Part shown: one piece after another, positions 1 to 9,757 of the stretch
Numbering within the stretch: the first letter of the stretch is position 1
How the letters are laid out: every line of letters starts with the position of its first letter
Assembly (NCBI GenBank): GCA_903813345.2
Contig: CAIIXF020000002.1
Location: 4,628,001 to 4,692,000, forward strand
DNA from: Owenia fusiformis
Taxonomy: Eukaryota; Annelida; Polychaeta; Sabellida; Oweniidae
DNA: 64,000 nucleotides
Reading direction: 5' to 3'
Program-made: the position numbers and the translations under genes
Notes under the pieces: generated by a model
What the model saw: the letters and a program-made list of their open reading frames with translations, nothing else
Told to the model about the DNA's origin: nothing
The model's database searches: none

Positions 1-580
1 AATAGGCGAGGCAAATATTTCACAATCCATAAATCCATTTTTATATGCAAATTAATTTAGAAACCTCTTTTTATGCTAGTCCCATTGTAGGTTTCTAATC
101 TATAACCTCTAATATCTCTCACAGGTGTAAAATAAAGAGGGGCTCAATTGAACTGTAAATCTGAATTTTCAAATTTCCTTATGTAGGACATGGACTTTTA
201 ATGTAGGAAATGGATTCCATTGGGATTTTTTTTATCACAATTGCCATTTTAATCCATTTCTTTGAAACTGAATAAAAAATTCACATGAACTTGGCCAAAT
301 GTTATAGAAAATGTACTGTTAATGTTTTGACTCCACACTCATTTATTCCATGCATAATCTTTACTTATCCTCCCTAAATCCATTCCACACTCTAAATCTT
401 CACAAACATTCCATTTATTTAGATACGTAAACACTGCACTGGGCGAACGAGGACTTGTATTTCAATCAAAATTGTACAAACTATAATCTGATAATGCCAC
501 TTTGCTGGATCTGAACTCTTGTGATAAAATATTTTTGTTAGGATCCAAGCAAGATACTGCAGGGTTGTTTGTTTGATTAG
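1..580. other. 3' flank of SMIM20, no gene seen
   Basis: AT-rich DNA downstream of the SMIM20 stop codon, which lies on the minus strand. It probably contains that gene's 3' UTR. Possible poly(A) signals, read on the minus strand as AATAAA, lie at 414-419 and 343-348. I see no coding exon or clear repeat here. Confidence 0.5.
414..419 (-). terminator. candidate poly(A) signal of SMIM20
   Basis: AATAAA on the minus strand, about 160 bases past the SMIM20 stop codon at 581-583. A second AATAAA on the same strand is at 343-348. The assignment rests only on hexamer and distance. Confidence 0.4.
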
Positions 581-3500
581 TTATAGTTGTTTGCCACTAG
601 GTTGATCTTCTGGCTTGGCTTCAAATGGATTTGACCAGACCCGCATACCTGAAATGAAATAATAACGTAACATAAAAACTGAATATTAAAATTCAGCATT
701 CTCTTTAGTTAGTTTTTATAACTAAAATGTACAAAAATTCCTTAAAATGATCTTCAGTTTATATTTACCCCAAAATGCAAAATTGGCACTCTTAAATCAT
801 GGAGCACATGGTACTGTTTGTATCTACAGGACCATATTTTACCATACTGCATGGTTCTATTACTGAAATGGTACTGTACAGTATTCTTGCACATTGGCTG
901 GTACATTTACAGTAAAACCTGTCTTAGTGAACACATCTCTCTATTGAACACCTGTCTCTAGTGGACATCCTCGCTCCACGCATACTCAAAAGACTTCAGT
1001 ATAAATTACCCTCTCTGTAGTGAACAACTACCAAAACTGAACATTTTTCTTGGCAAAAAATTTTCAATATACACAGGTTATATATTGTAAGAACAGGTTG
1101 ATATCCTAAAATGCCCTGATGATCAACAATAACTAAATTGGATTACCTCCTGGCTGAATATCTTTTTGGTTGATCCCTCGTCTACTCTCCTCTTGTATGT
1201 TTTCTGAAAGCATATGAGAATTAATGAGTGAAACTAGGCCTAAATGACAAAAAAAAACAATTTTATTTGTTTCACATATCTTTTTCAATATGCAGGCTCA
1301 AAATGGACATGATGTGAATAAAATGGGACCCATTGAAATACACGTGCCAAGGTGTTCAAGACCTCTGTAAATATGGCTGAAAACATTTTATTACAATTAG
1401 GTCACAGTGACATGTGTATATTTATCAAATATTTTTTTACAAGTAAAACCTCATTTCTCAGTTTCTGTGAGTCTGAAAAAACTCACATTTGATCAACAAT
1501 CAATTTAAAGGGATTAGATCGTCTGGATTGTTCTCCCGGACAACCAGTTATGTCCTAATATAACTGCTCATATAGCATCATATATGCCTTAGATATGACC
1601 ATATCATGAGCACAGTTTCACCAATATATTGAGAAAATCAACAGGACAACCAATGAAGAACCAAATGTTTAGAACACAATAAGTCTAAAACAACATACAG
1701 TTTTTTTTAGATGAATTTATATTGTAAAACCCTTTTAAGTTATTGAAATAACATTCCCAAAGGATAAAATTATGACTCTTCAAATTTTACAGCAATATAA
1801 ATAATTGAAAAAAAGTAATATAAGTGCGCTTCTTTTATTTCAAAATGATCAAAGTATATGACTGTTATTGTTGAAATGTATGTTTTCGGAAGATTTTTCA
1901 CCAGATTCGATAAATAACGATGTTTTATTGGGCATCGAACTTCCCGTCGTCAGTCTTAGCAAATACAATCAGTTGCCTGGATATTGAGCCCAGGCAGTCA
2001 ATCACAGATCGGAGCACATTGAAGTGGGCTATTTCAATTTTATTTCGTACATTTGTCTTACAAAATTGATGCAGGATGAGTTCATGGCTGAGAGCAATCA
2101 TCAAATTGATACAGTTAACGGATTGTCTGAAGCCTTAACATTGTAAGTCGATAGAAATACTTGTTTTACATAATATAACACGAAAATACCAGAGGGGTTA
2201 CTCTAATTGTGCTTTTGGACGACCCAATCTTTTTAATAAAAATATTACTTTTTATTGATACAGTTTGAACAATACAACAGTTCATTGAATGCTATATTTT
2301 CGTTCCTGCCATATTTGAAAGTGACATTGATACCACATAGACAGTGTCAGAACAAGGTCAAATCGATCTGGTCACTCTCTAATTTGTTTTAAGAACAGAA
2401 TTTTGTGAGATTGCTAAAACCAGAAATACTGTGGATGTATATGTAACATACAGTACAGTACATGGTAGTTCCAAAAAATGAAATAAATATATATCTTTCT
2501 TTCCACACTACTCTAGCCTAGACTTGAACATGGGATTTCAAGAGAAACCCATGATTCAAGTAACTTCTAAAGTGGGGAATAAAAATAGACCTCAACCATC
2601 AAAAGTTGTCACAATGAGCTAAATTCATTGTGTCTCAAACTCTCCCAAGCGGTAGAAAAATAATTCCCGTTCACTTTAAGTAGCACAATAAATGAATCCA
2701 AAGCTTCATACCTGCAAATGATGGATACATTCCTACCAAATTGAAAGAATGTTTTCATGAATTGTCATGTTTGTGATCCAAGGAGGATTGACTCCCAGAA
2801 TGCAACATCAGTTAACTTAATTTACTCGTGACAGGTTTCAAAATGGCGGAACGGCATTTTGAAAGCTGGCACGTGTCATGTTGCATTCTGGGAGCCAATC
2901 CTCTTTGCGGCGTAATAGGGCTCCAAAATCACCTCAACATTTGAAGAGTCGGCATTAACATGTGAATATCCATTTCAACTTTTTAAGTTCTTATTTGTCA
3001 TTATTGACTTACTAAGACGGAGAAAATAGAGCACTGAATACACGGAGGTAAGAATTTATTACATGTGCGACAGCATGTAATTTTCATACAGTGGGGGACA
3101 AAAATAAAACTCAACGTTCACAAGTTGTCACAATGAGCTAATTTCCAAGTTTCGTGTCTCAAACTCTCCCAAGCGGTAGAAAAATAATTCCCATTCACTA
3201 AAGTAGCACAATAAATGAATCCAAAGCTTCATACCTGCAAATAATGGATAAATCCCTACCAAATCGAATGAATGTTTTCATGAATCGCCATGTTTGTTAT
3301 CCAAGGACGGTTGACTCCCAGAATGCAACATCAGTTAACAGAGATCACGATAGTTGAAAAAACTTGTTAGCCATTGTGGCTAAATCTTCCAAAATATTTT
3401 TAGCCAACCAAAATATGAATTAGCCATTTTGAAAAACCGTAAAAAAGGGAATTCGCAATAGAGGTGTCACGGTCCAAGAAAATTTTGGTACGGTACGGAA

Positions 3501-4835
3501 CGGTACAAATGGTCTCAACACGTTACTTTCGGGACGGGACGGGACAGAACATTAAAAATGATGAAATGTCTGATGATGACAGTTTCACTTTTCAAAATCA
3601 TATTCAGGAATAAAAAAACGTCCATTAAAATTGAATGTAAAGCATCTGCCGCCAATGTGATCGGCATTTCACATAGTCTGCACGGTGTAATATTACCAAT
3701 TCGTTTACCTTGTGATATCGGAGTCCCAAAATACTTCCAAACTGCCGACTTTTTCGACTTAGATGCCGGCTCGATTTTTCAATTTCTTTCCTACATCCGG
3801 CATACTGATAATGCACTAGATTTGCGAACGACGATGAAGAAATTTACGAACAAGCATTACCATCTACCTGAAATCGCGGGTCCGCTAATAACACTTTTCA
3901 ATGCAAAGAAGTGTAATCTAGGTACGAGGTAAGTGAAAATATTTCAGAACGAAATCGGAGGTGTTCCTCGCTATTTATACACGTTTTTATGCATTTTAGT
4001 GAAGGAATCTATGTACCGATATTAACCCTTTCTGTCCCATGTCCCGAACCGAAGCATCTGGACCGAAATTCGGTCCAATATCGGGAAACCGTGACACCTC
4101 TAATTCGCCATAACTGCGAAATACCTTTACATATTTTTCGCCACCTCTTTCGAAAATTCGCAATTGGCGAATGGCGAACGTCTACCGTGATCTCTGCAGT
4201 TAACCGTATTTACTCATGACAGGTTTCAAAATGGCGGAACAGCATTTTGAAAGCTGGCACTTGTCATGTAACGTTGCATTCTGGGAGCCAATCCTCCGTT
4301 CCGGCGCAATCGGGTGACAAAATCACCTCAACATTTGAAGAGTCAGCATAACATGTGAATATCCAATTCAACTTTTGAAGTTCTTATTTGTCATTAGGGA
4401 CACAAATTCAACTATATTTGGACTTACTGAGACGGAGAAAATAGAGCACTGAATACACTGAGGTAAGAATTTATTACATGTGCGACGGCATGTAATTTTC
4501 ATAGCTCTTGCAATTCTTTATGATCCCCACTGTAGCTATAGTAATTCTTTATGTCCCCCACTGTAGGTTGATACTGATTATTGCATCTGACTTACATGAG
4601 AGTCTAGCGCAACTTCATTACCGGGGGCTGTTATCACTCGTGTATTGTTCATACATGTCTGTTGCATGTTTCTGTGTGGTGCAGCACCTTTAAAAAGGGA
4701 AACCTGAAGTTTACACTTACGCCATTTCTCAGGATTTAAGTATGGGTCGACTGCAATTGGATACATCGCTGCTCCGACTGCACCAATTATTCCACCCCAC
4801 AATGCAGCATACCTCCACCCTGTCCAACGTGACAT
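581..4835 (-). CDS. SMIM20: SMIM20/MITRAC7, small inner-membrane protein of cytochrome c oxidase assembly
   Basis: Three coding exons on the minus strand: 4721-4835, 1147-1203 and 581-648, giving 79 residues. Both introns have GT...AG ends and phase 1 joins, and the reading frame closes exactly. The start MSRW matches the MSRN start of the vertebrate protein (67 aa). Residues about 9-29 form one hydrophobic membrane segment with the GG-I-I-G-A-x-G-A-A-x-Y-P-I pattern typical of the family. The C-terminal block D53-F66 (DIQPGGMRVWSNPF) aligns with vertebrate DVQPPGLKVWSDPF. In mammals SMIM20 (MITRAC7) stabilises newly made COX1 in the mitochondrial inner membrane, and its C-terminal region has been reported as the source of the peptide phoenixin. 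An in-frame ATG seven codons upstream (4856) is possible, but family length favours 4835. Intron 1 (1204-4720) is swollen by a duplication and nested transposons. Confidence 0.93.
649..1146 (-). other. SMIM20 intron 2
   Basis: GT...AG intron on the minus strand, with donor at 1146-1145 and acceptor at 650-649. It contains a degenerate pogo-like MITE from about 910 (CAGTAAAACC terminus, followed by repeated AGTGAACAC-type words) to about 1080. Confidence 0.85.
910..1080. mobile_element. degenerate pogo-like MITE with CAGTAAAACC terminus
   Basis: It starts CAGTAAAACCTG after a TA and continues with GTGAACAC/CTCTCTA words found again near 10791, 12172, 14322, 18798, 32958 and 41082. The copies at 18798 and 41082 keep the matching right end GGTTTTACTG. 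The right end here (ACAGGTTATA) is decayed. Assignment to a pogo/Tigger-type family is an inference from TIR and TA flanks. Confidence 0.5.
1204..2571. other. SMIM20 intron 1, distal part
   Basis: Intronic AT-rich sequence between exon 2 and the tandem duplication that starts near 2572. I see no exon, array or clear transposon boundary in it. Confidence 0.6.
2572..3091. repeat. segmental tandem duplication, copy A (empty site)
   Basis: About 520 bp that recurs as 3092-4504. Shared landmarks include CTCAAACTCTCCCAAGCGGT, CCAAAGCTTCATACCTGC and ACCTCAACATTTGAAGAGTC. Inside lies a short foldback: 2781-2807 pairs with 2878-2902 (both contain CCCAGAATGCAACAT or its complement). Copy A lacks the insertion found in copy B, so it preserves the pre-insertion site around CAGTTAAC. 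Confidence 0.9.
3339..4196. mobile_element. non-autonomous hAT-like element (outer)
   Basis: It begins CAGAGATCACG and ends CGTGATCTCTG, a perfect 11-bp terminal inverted repeat of the CAG...CTG kind common in hAT elements. CAGTTAA/CAGTTAAC flanks both sides (3332-3339 and 4197-4204), while copy A of the host duplication has this site once, so it is a target-site duplication of 7-8 bp. No transposase reading frame remains. A second element sits inside it at 3459-4102. Confidence 0.85.
3459..4102. mobile_element. non-autonomous hAT-like element (inner, nested)
   Basis: It has ends TAGAGGTGTCACGG and CCGTGACACCTCTA (14-bp perfect inverted repeat). It is flanked by ATTCGCAA (3451-3458) and ATTCGCCA (4103-4110), an 8-bp target-site duplication with one mismatch. 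The open frame at 3558-3932 has no transposase motif and is probably chance. Confidence 0.82.
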
Positions 4836-5668
4836 CACATGTGCTAGGTGAAACAATAAGAGAATTTTAATCTGTCGAGGTTTGTGAGCTTCAGATTGCT
4901 TTCATATGGCCATAATCACGTAAAATGCAACTTTACAAAAACTTTCGTGATTTTCTAAATTGAACGACCTTGACCTTTATTGATGAAGTGAAGAACTACT
5001 TTATTTACAATTTTTAATGATAGCTTTATAAATTACCAATCTATTATACTTTTGTGCTTATATTTCTATTTCAATGTAATTAGTTGAAATTCTTTCAAAA
5101 GATTAGTTTTCGCGAGAGGATTTAACGAAAATTTGAAATGACGTAATGAAGGTACTGGAAGTATTCCGCATAGTGAATTGTCGATAGAATATAGGACGTG
5201 AAATAGATTTTTATTTAGAGTATGGATTGGAATATTTACATAATGAAAAGCAATGGGAATTTTAGATATATATATCATTCATGCAATCAATACAATAAAA
5301 ATGTCTATAATTTTAATTATATTAAAGATTAACGCGGATGGTTATTTGTTTTCGTCGGGTGTTGCAGGTCATGTGTTGAATTTTTGAGAAATCTAAAAAA
5401 TATTTCCATTTATCTCCATTTTCTGCACAAAATCTGAAGGTAAGTGAATCATGATTATATTTACATTGTAGTACAAGTATTTTAGCAACACCAAGCCGCA
5501 TTGTCATCACTAGATGCTCCATGAATTACGTCTAAAATCGATGACAATTTTATTTGAATTTGACTTCGTTTTTTCATGACATGATTTTTGAATTTTCAAT
5601 GATAATTTTTCTGGATCTTTTTTTGAAATTTGGATATTCAGCCTATTGGATAAAGACTGGAAAATGTT
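4836..5668. other. 5' flank of SMIM20
   Basis: About 830 bp between the SMIM20 start and the LINE remnant. The SMIM20 promoter should lie here, reading leftward. I see no TATA box at a convincing distance and no CpG-rich core. Confidence 0.4.
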
Positions 5669-8096
5669 TGGTGATTAACCTTTGAAAATGAAGCACATTT
5701 ATTAGATTTTATTAGAAATGTAGAAATACCCAAGTTGAATGAACAAAATTCAAGATCTTGTGATGGGATCATTTTAAAAGATGAATGTCTGTTTGCATTA
5801 AAAAAAAATGAAAAATGATGCTAGCCCAGGTCTAGATGGACTATCGGCAGCGTTTTATAAAGTTTTTTGGAACAGAATTTCAGACTTAGTGATTAATTCA
5901 CTTAACCAAGGTATGCAAACAGGGCAATTATCTTGTACGCAAAGGGAAGGTGTTATCACTTTATTGCCAAAAAAGAATACTTCTCGCAATTTTTTGAAAA
6001 ATTGGCGTCCCATAACGCTTAATAATGTGGATTATAAAATATGTGCCAAAGTCTTTGCAAATAGGATAAAAAATGTTGTCTCAATGTTAGTAAATGAAGA
6101 CCAATGTGGGTACATTACAGGACGCTCTAGTAGCACAATATTGAGGGCTATTGATGATGTTTTAACTTATTTGGATAATGAAGATAAGCAAGGAATATTG
6201 CTATCTGCTGATTACTCAAAAAGTTATGACAGTATTTTTAAGGATTTTATGTACGACTCACTTTCAATTTTTGGATTTAGTGATTCTTTTATAAGCTATG
6301 TGAAGGCAATCAACAATAACTGTGTTAGCTATATTAATTACAATGGATGGATTCATGGTAGAATTCCACTAAATAGGGGCACAAAGCAGGGAGATCCACT
6401 GTCTGCTTTAATATATGTCATATCTTCAGAAATTTTGGCTTGTAATATTCGTCAGAATAAAAATGTGATTGGTGTTAAACTGCCGAAAGATAGCGAATTA
6501 AAATTATTGCAATATGCAGATGATACCACCATATTTGTTCATGATGAACTATCATTAAAATATATTCTTAAACTTTTTGACATTTTTGCATTAGTATCAG
6601 GATTAAAATTAAATAGAACAAAAACTGAAGCGTTATGGTTAGGGAGATGGAAGTTTAGGAAGGATACAATTTATAATGTAAAATGGAGCATTTATCCTAA
6701 TAACAAATTCAAAATTTTAGGCATTTTATATAGCACGACAGAAAATGTCATGAATTTAGCTGATAATATAGAACCAAGATTTGCCAAATGTCAAAATATC
6801 CTAAAAATGTGGTCAATGCGTAATTTAACTATGTTAGGCAGAATCACACTGATTAAATCATTAGTCTCATCACAATTCATGTATTTAATGCAAAGTTTTA
6901 TTTTCAATGATGACATTTTAAGAAGAATGAACACCATGTTTTTTAAATTCATATGGTCAAAAGGCAATTATAAGGAAGAGGATTTAAAATCTGTACCAGA
7001 ACATGTTAAAAGGGATTTTATGGTACAAGATTACAAAGATGGAGGTCTGAAAATGATTGATATGTATGATATGCAAGTCTCATTTATTCTGAAATGGATT
7101 AAACTGATGGTTTTACCAGGTAATGGACATTGGAGATGTCTTCCAAAGTTTTACTATAGCAAATATGCAACAGAACTTTATGTATTTAAGTGCAATAGTA
7201 CAATTAATAATTATACTGCTTTACCTCATTTTTACAAGAAAGTTTTACAAACTTGGGAAAATTATAAAACTGAATCTGACCAATCAATTATTTGGAATAA
7301 TGAAAAGTTCAAAATAAGTGGAATTAAAATATGTTTTACAAATTGGATCGCAAAAGGTATAAATTTTGTAAGTGATATTGTAACCAATGATAGAGTAATG
7401 ACATATGGCGAAATATCTAGGATTATTGGTAGGAATCCTTTGACACTAATACAATACATTGGTCTTTCAAATTGTATCAATAGAAATGTAATATTACTTT
7501 ATGGTAATGTAAAAGCAAATGATGATTTCAAATTATATTTAAATGGTAAAGAGATAACATTTTATGAAACATCAGATTTTAGAAAACTATGTACAGATAA
7601 AAGAAAATTGATTTTACAGTATAATGGTAAGGATATTTCATGTGCAACTTGGCTTAGAGCTTTCAAGTGCAAAGTAGATGCCAAACTCCTAATTATTCAC
7701 TGGAAAACATTACATAACATATATCCATGTAATGAGATTTTAAATCGTTTTAGAATTAGAGATAGTACATTTTGCGAGAATTGTAATGTTATTGACAATG
7801 TTAGACATAATTTTTATGAGTGTACAAAAATAAGGGATATATGGAAATTTTTTGATAATATCACTTTTGAGCAAATTATAGGAATTAATAAGTATAAGAA
7901 TTATAAAGAAGTGTTAATAGCCAGGAGGGCAATACAAATCTTCAATATCGACAAAACTGGAAATATACTTGCTTATTTTGAAAAAGAAAAACTGTACAGA
8001 AATTAAACAATGTAATTAGGCCTATGTATAATGTATAATTGTATATATGTTTTATTCTTGAAATATAGTTTTTATAAAAAAAAAAAAAAAAAAAAA
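5669..8096 (+). mobile_element. 5'-truncated non-LTR retrotransposon, Tx1/L1-like
   Basis: LINE remnant consisting of the reverse transcriptase part, a C-terminal domain, a short 3' UTR and a 21-A tail at 8076-8096. The endonuclease domain and any first ORF are missing, as expected from incomplete target-primed reverse transcription. Coding similarity is readable from about 5675. The 3' UTR (8007-8075) is short and AT-rich. The right edge abuts sequence leading into a foldback repeat at 8175. No clear target-site duplication was identified. Confidence 0.93.
5675..8006 (+). pseudogene. LINE ORF2 fragment: reverse transcriptase plus C-terminal CCHC domain
   Basis: The 732-codon open frame at 5808-8006 reads SPGLDGL..., a typical RT motif 1. 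Motif A is ADYSKSYD with catalytic D135. The RGTKQGDPLS motif follows, then YADD at residues 236-239. The C-terminus has C656-x2-C659-x7-H667-x4-C672, the CCHC-like knuckle found at the end of L1/Tx1-clade ORF2 proteins. Just upstream (5675-5799) the protein similarity continues in another frame; the switch falls in a run of nine A at 5800-5808, so one base has probably been gained or lost there. With no endonuclease domain the copy cannot move on its own. The fairly intact RT frame suggests it is not very old. Confidence 0.92.
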
Positions 8097-8174
8097 CCTT
8101 TGACCTCAATTGTTTTCTGCTACAGTTTGGAACAGAAATAATGACACGTGGATTTGCTGAAGTGAGGATTTCCT

Positions 8175-8602
8175 TATCCTGTTCCCGGACTATGGTCCTG
8201 TACTGAGCCCATACATTTGCCTGTATGATTACAACTTGGGAGAATTATCTACGCCCCTTCCACTTAAGAAACCTACCTCAATGCATTCTAGAACTCAAAA
8301 TGTAACTTCTAATATATTGGAACCGCCGATTGTCTGGGTTAGTTGGCAGAACGAGGTCTTTTTGTTTCTTATGGCTCTTTTGGTCGAAGTTCGATTAAGA
8401 TGGCGGTTATAACGGAATTTCCCGAACTCTTCCGTAATAGCACGAACTTGGTTTTTCGTTACGTCACTTTCGTGTAAAATGGATTTGTTTCCGGTAAGGG
8501 GGAATTTCGAAAATTTAAAAGGGCGTAGATAATTCTCCCAAGTTGTAATCGTACAGGCAAATGTATGGGCTCAGTACAGGACCATAGTCCGGGAACAGGA
8601 TA
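8175..8602. repeat. foldback element with ~86-bp inverted arms
   Basis: 8175-8259 and 8518-8602 are inverted copies of each other with only a few differences; shared words include TGTTCCCGGACTATGGTCCT and TACTGAGCCCATACATTTGC. Outer ends read TATCCTG and CAGGATA, so a TA target duplication is possible. About 260 bp of unrelated sequence lies between the arms. The superfamily is not recognised. Confidence 0.85.
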
Positions 8603-9470
8603 AAGGATTTCCCATGTTAAAAATAAGAGAATTTTCAAGAGGTCATACACATCATTGGATGACAGTATACAAAATGTAAAATATATAGATTTTAAGGGAT
8701 ATGTATTTGGACAATATTTGAGACTATAGGGCTTTCAAAACACCATGGTTTGGATATGGTGATAGAAAATCCACCTGTCATTTATTTTGTTCCAAACTGT
8801 ATATCTGTTCTTCAGATACAATAAATATATATTTAGACCTAGGCTATATGAGTTACAGAAATATTTACTCAAGTTTTGTTTGTGATGTTTTACGAATATT
8901 TTAGAATACAGTCTTCCCTTGCACCTTTGTTTCAGTCTCAAAGGTAGACATGTTAAAACATCAAAGTAATCCATTATCTAAACTTCTTAGGTATTATAAC
9001 ATATGACCATAGATAGTGGGAAGTTTTCGGATATATTCTAGATGTTTATTCCAGGTTCTGTAAGATAAATCAAGGGAAAAATACCTTCTGTCACTTTAGA
9101 CTTGTTCTATTTTTCCGGGATGCAGTTTTACATGTAAAAATTTGATATCATTTGATTCTTGTCAGAACTGCAACTGCAGTTCTCACGAGTCAATTTTTAA
9201 TTGTTTTAAAACATATGGATTTTAGAATTTTTTTGAACAAAAATAACAGAGTTCTGCTTTAACCTTCAATCAGTTTTACTACTCTATACTTATTCCCAGA
9301 TGCAGTTTTACATATAAAAATTTGATATCATTTGATTCTTAAAATAGTCACATAAGTCGAACTGTAACTTTGATTCTCGTGAGTAAATTTTTTTAATGTT
9401 TTAAAACTTCGCTCTGCAATGGTTAGTTTTCACTGCACATGCATACATGCCTTCCTGATTTTGAGGGAGC
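8603..9470. other. gene-free AT-rich stretch
   Basis: No exon recognised. It contains a short direct repeat: ATGCAGTTTTACAT.TAAAAA followed by TTTGATATCATTTGATTCTT occurs at about 9119 and again at about 9299. Confidence 0.5.
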
Positions 9471-9757
9471 AAGGAACAAATCCAAAACGAAAAATTTCGA
9501 ACGGAATGCGTGACATATACGACATTCGCGTGAAAAGTCCGAACGAAATGCGTACATTTTTTTCCCGCATTCGTATTTTTGCTGTGTAGACGATCTTTTT
9601 TAGAAATTTTTCTGCAGAAATATTTTTGCTTGACAATTACCAGGTAAAATGCGTATTTGCGTGACATTTTCTGTCACGCAAAAATAACTGGCGTGACTTC
9701 AAATTCCTCAGCAAATGCGTGACAAATACGCAAATTGCGGGACAGTTGACAGGCCTG
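9471..9757. repeat. dispersed repeat, partial copy of the 61034-61533 element
   Basis: It shares long blocks with 61260-61533, such as TATTTTTGCTTGACAATTAC, GGTAAAATGCGTATTTGCGT and TTGCGGGACAGTTGACAGGC, and ends in the same GACAGGCCTG terminus. The left end seen at 61034 (CAGGGCTGTCAACT) is not present, so this is a truncated copy. Confidence 0.8.

Larger units (their letters stand above)
3092..4504. repeat. segmental tandem duplication, copy B (interrupted by transposons)
   Basis: Second copy of the 2572-3091 segment, directly adjacent and in the same orientation. It diverges by scattered substitutions and is interrupted at CAGTTAAC by an 858-bp insertion (3339-4196). After the insertion the homology resumes with ATTTACTC.TGACAGG and runs to about 4504. 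Confidence 0.9.

Noticed and set aside
3558-3932. 124-aa protein inside the inner hAT element
   Set aside because: No transposase or other motif. The overlapping minus frame is equally open, and the element is non-autonomous in size and ends.
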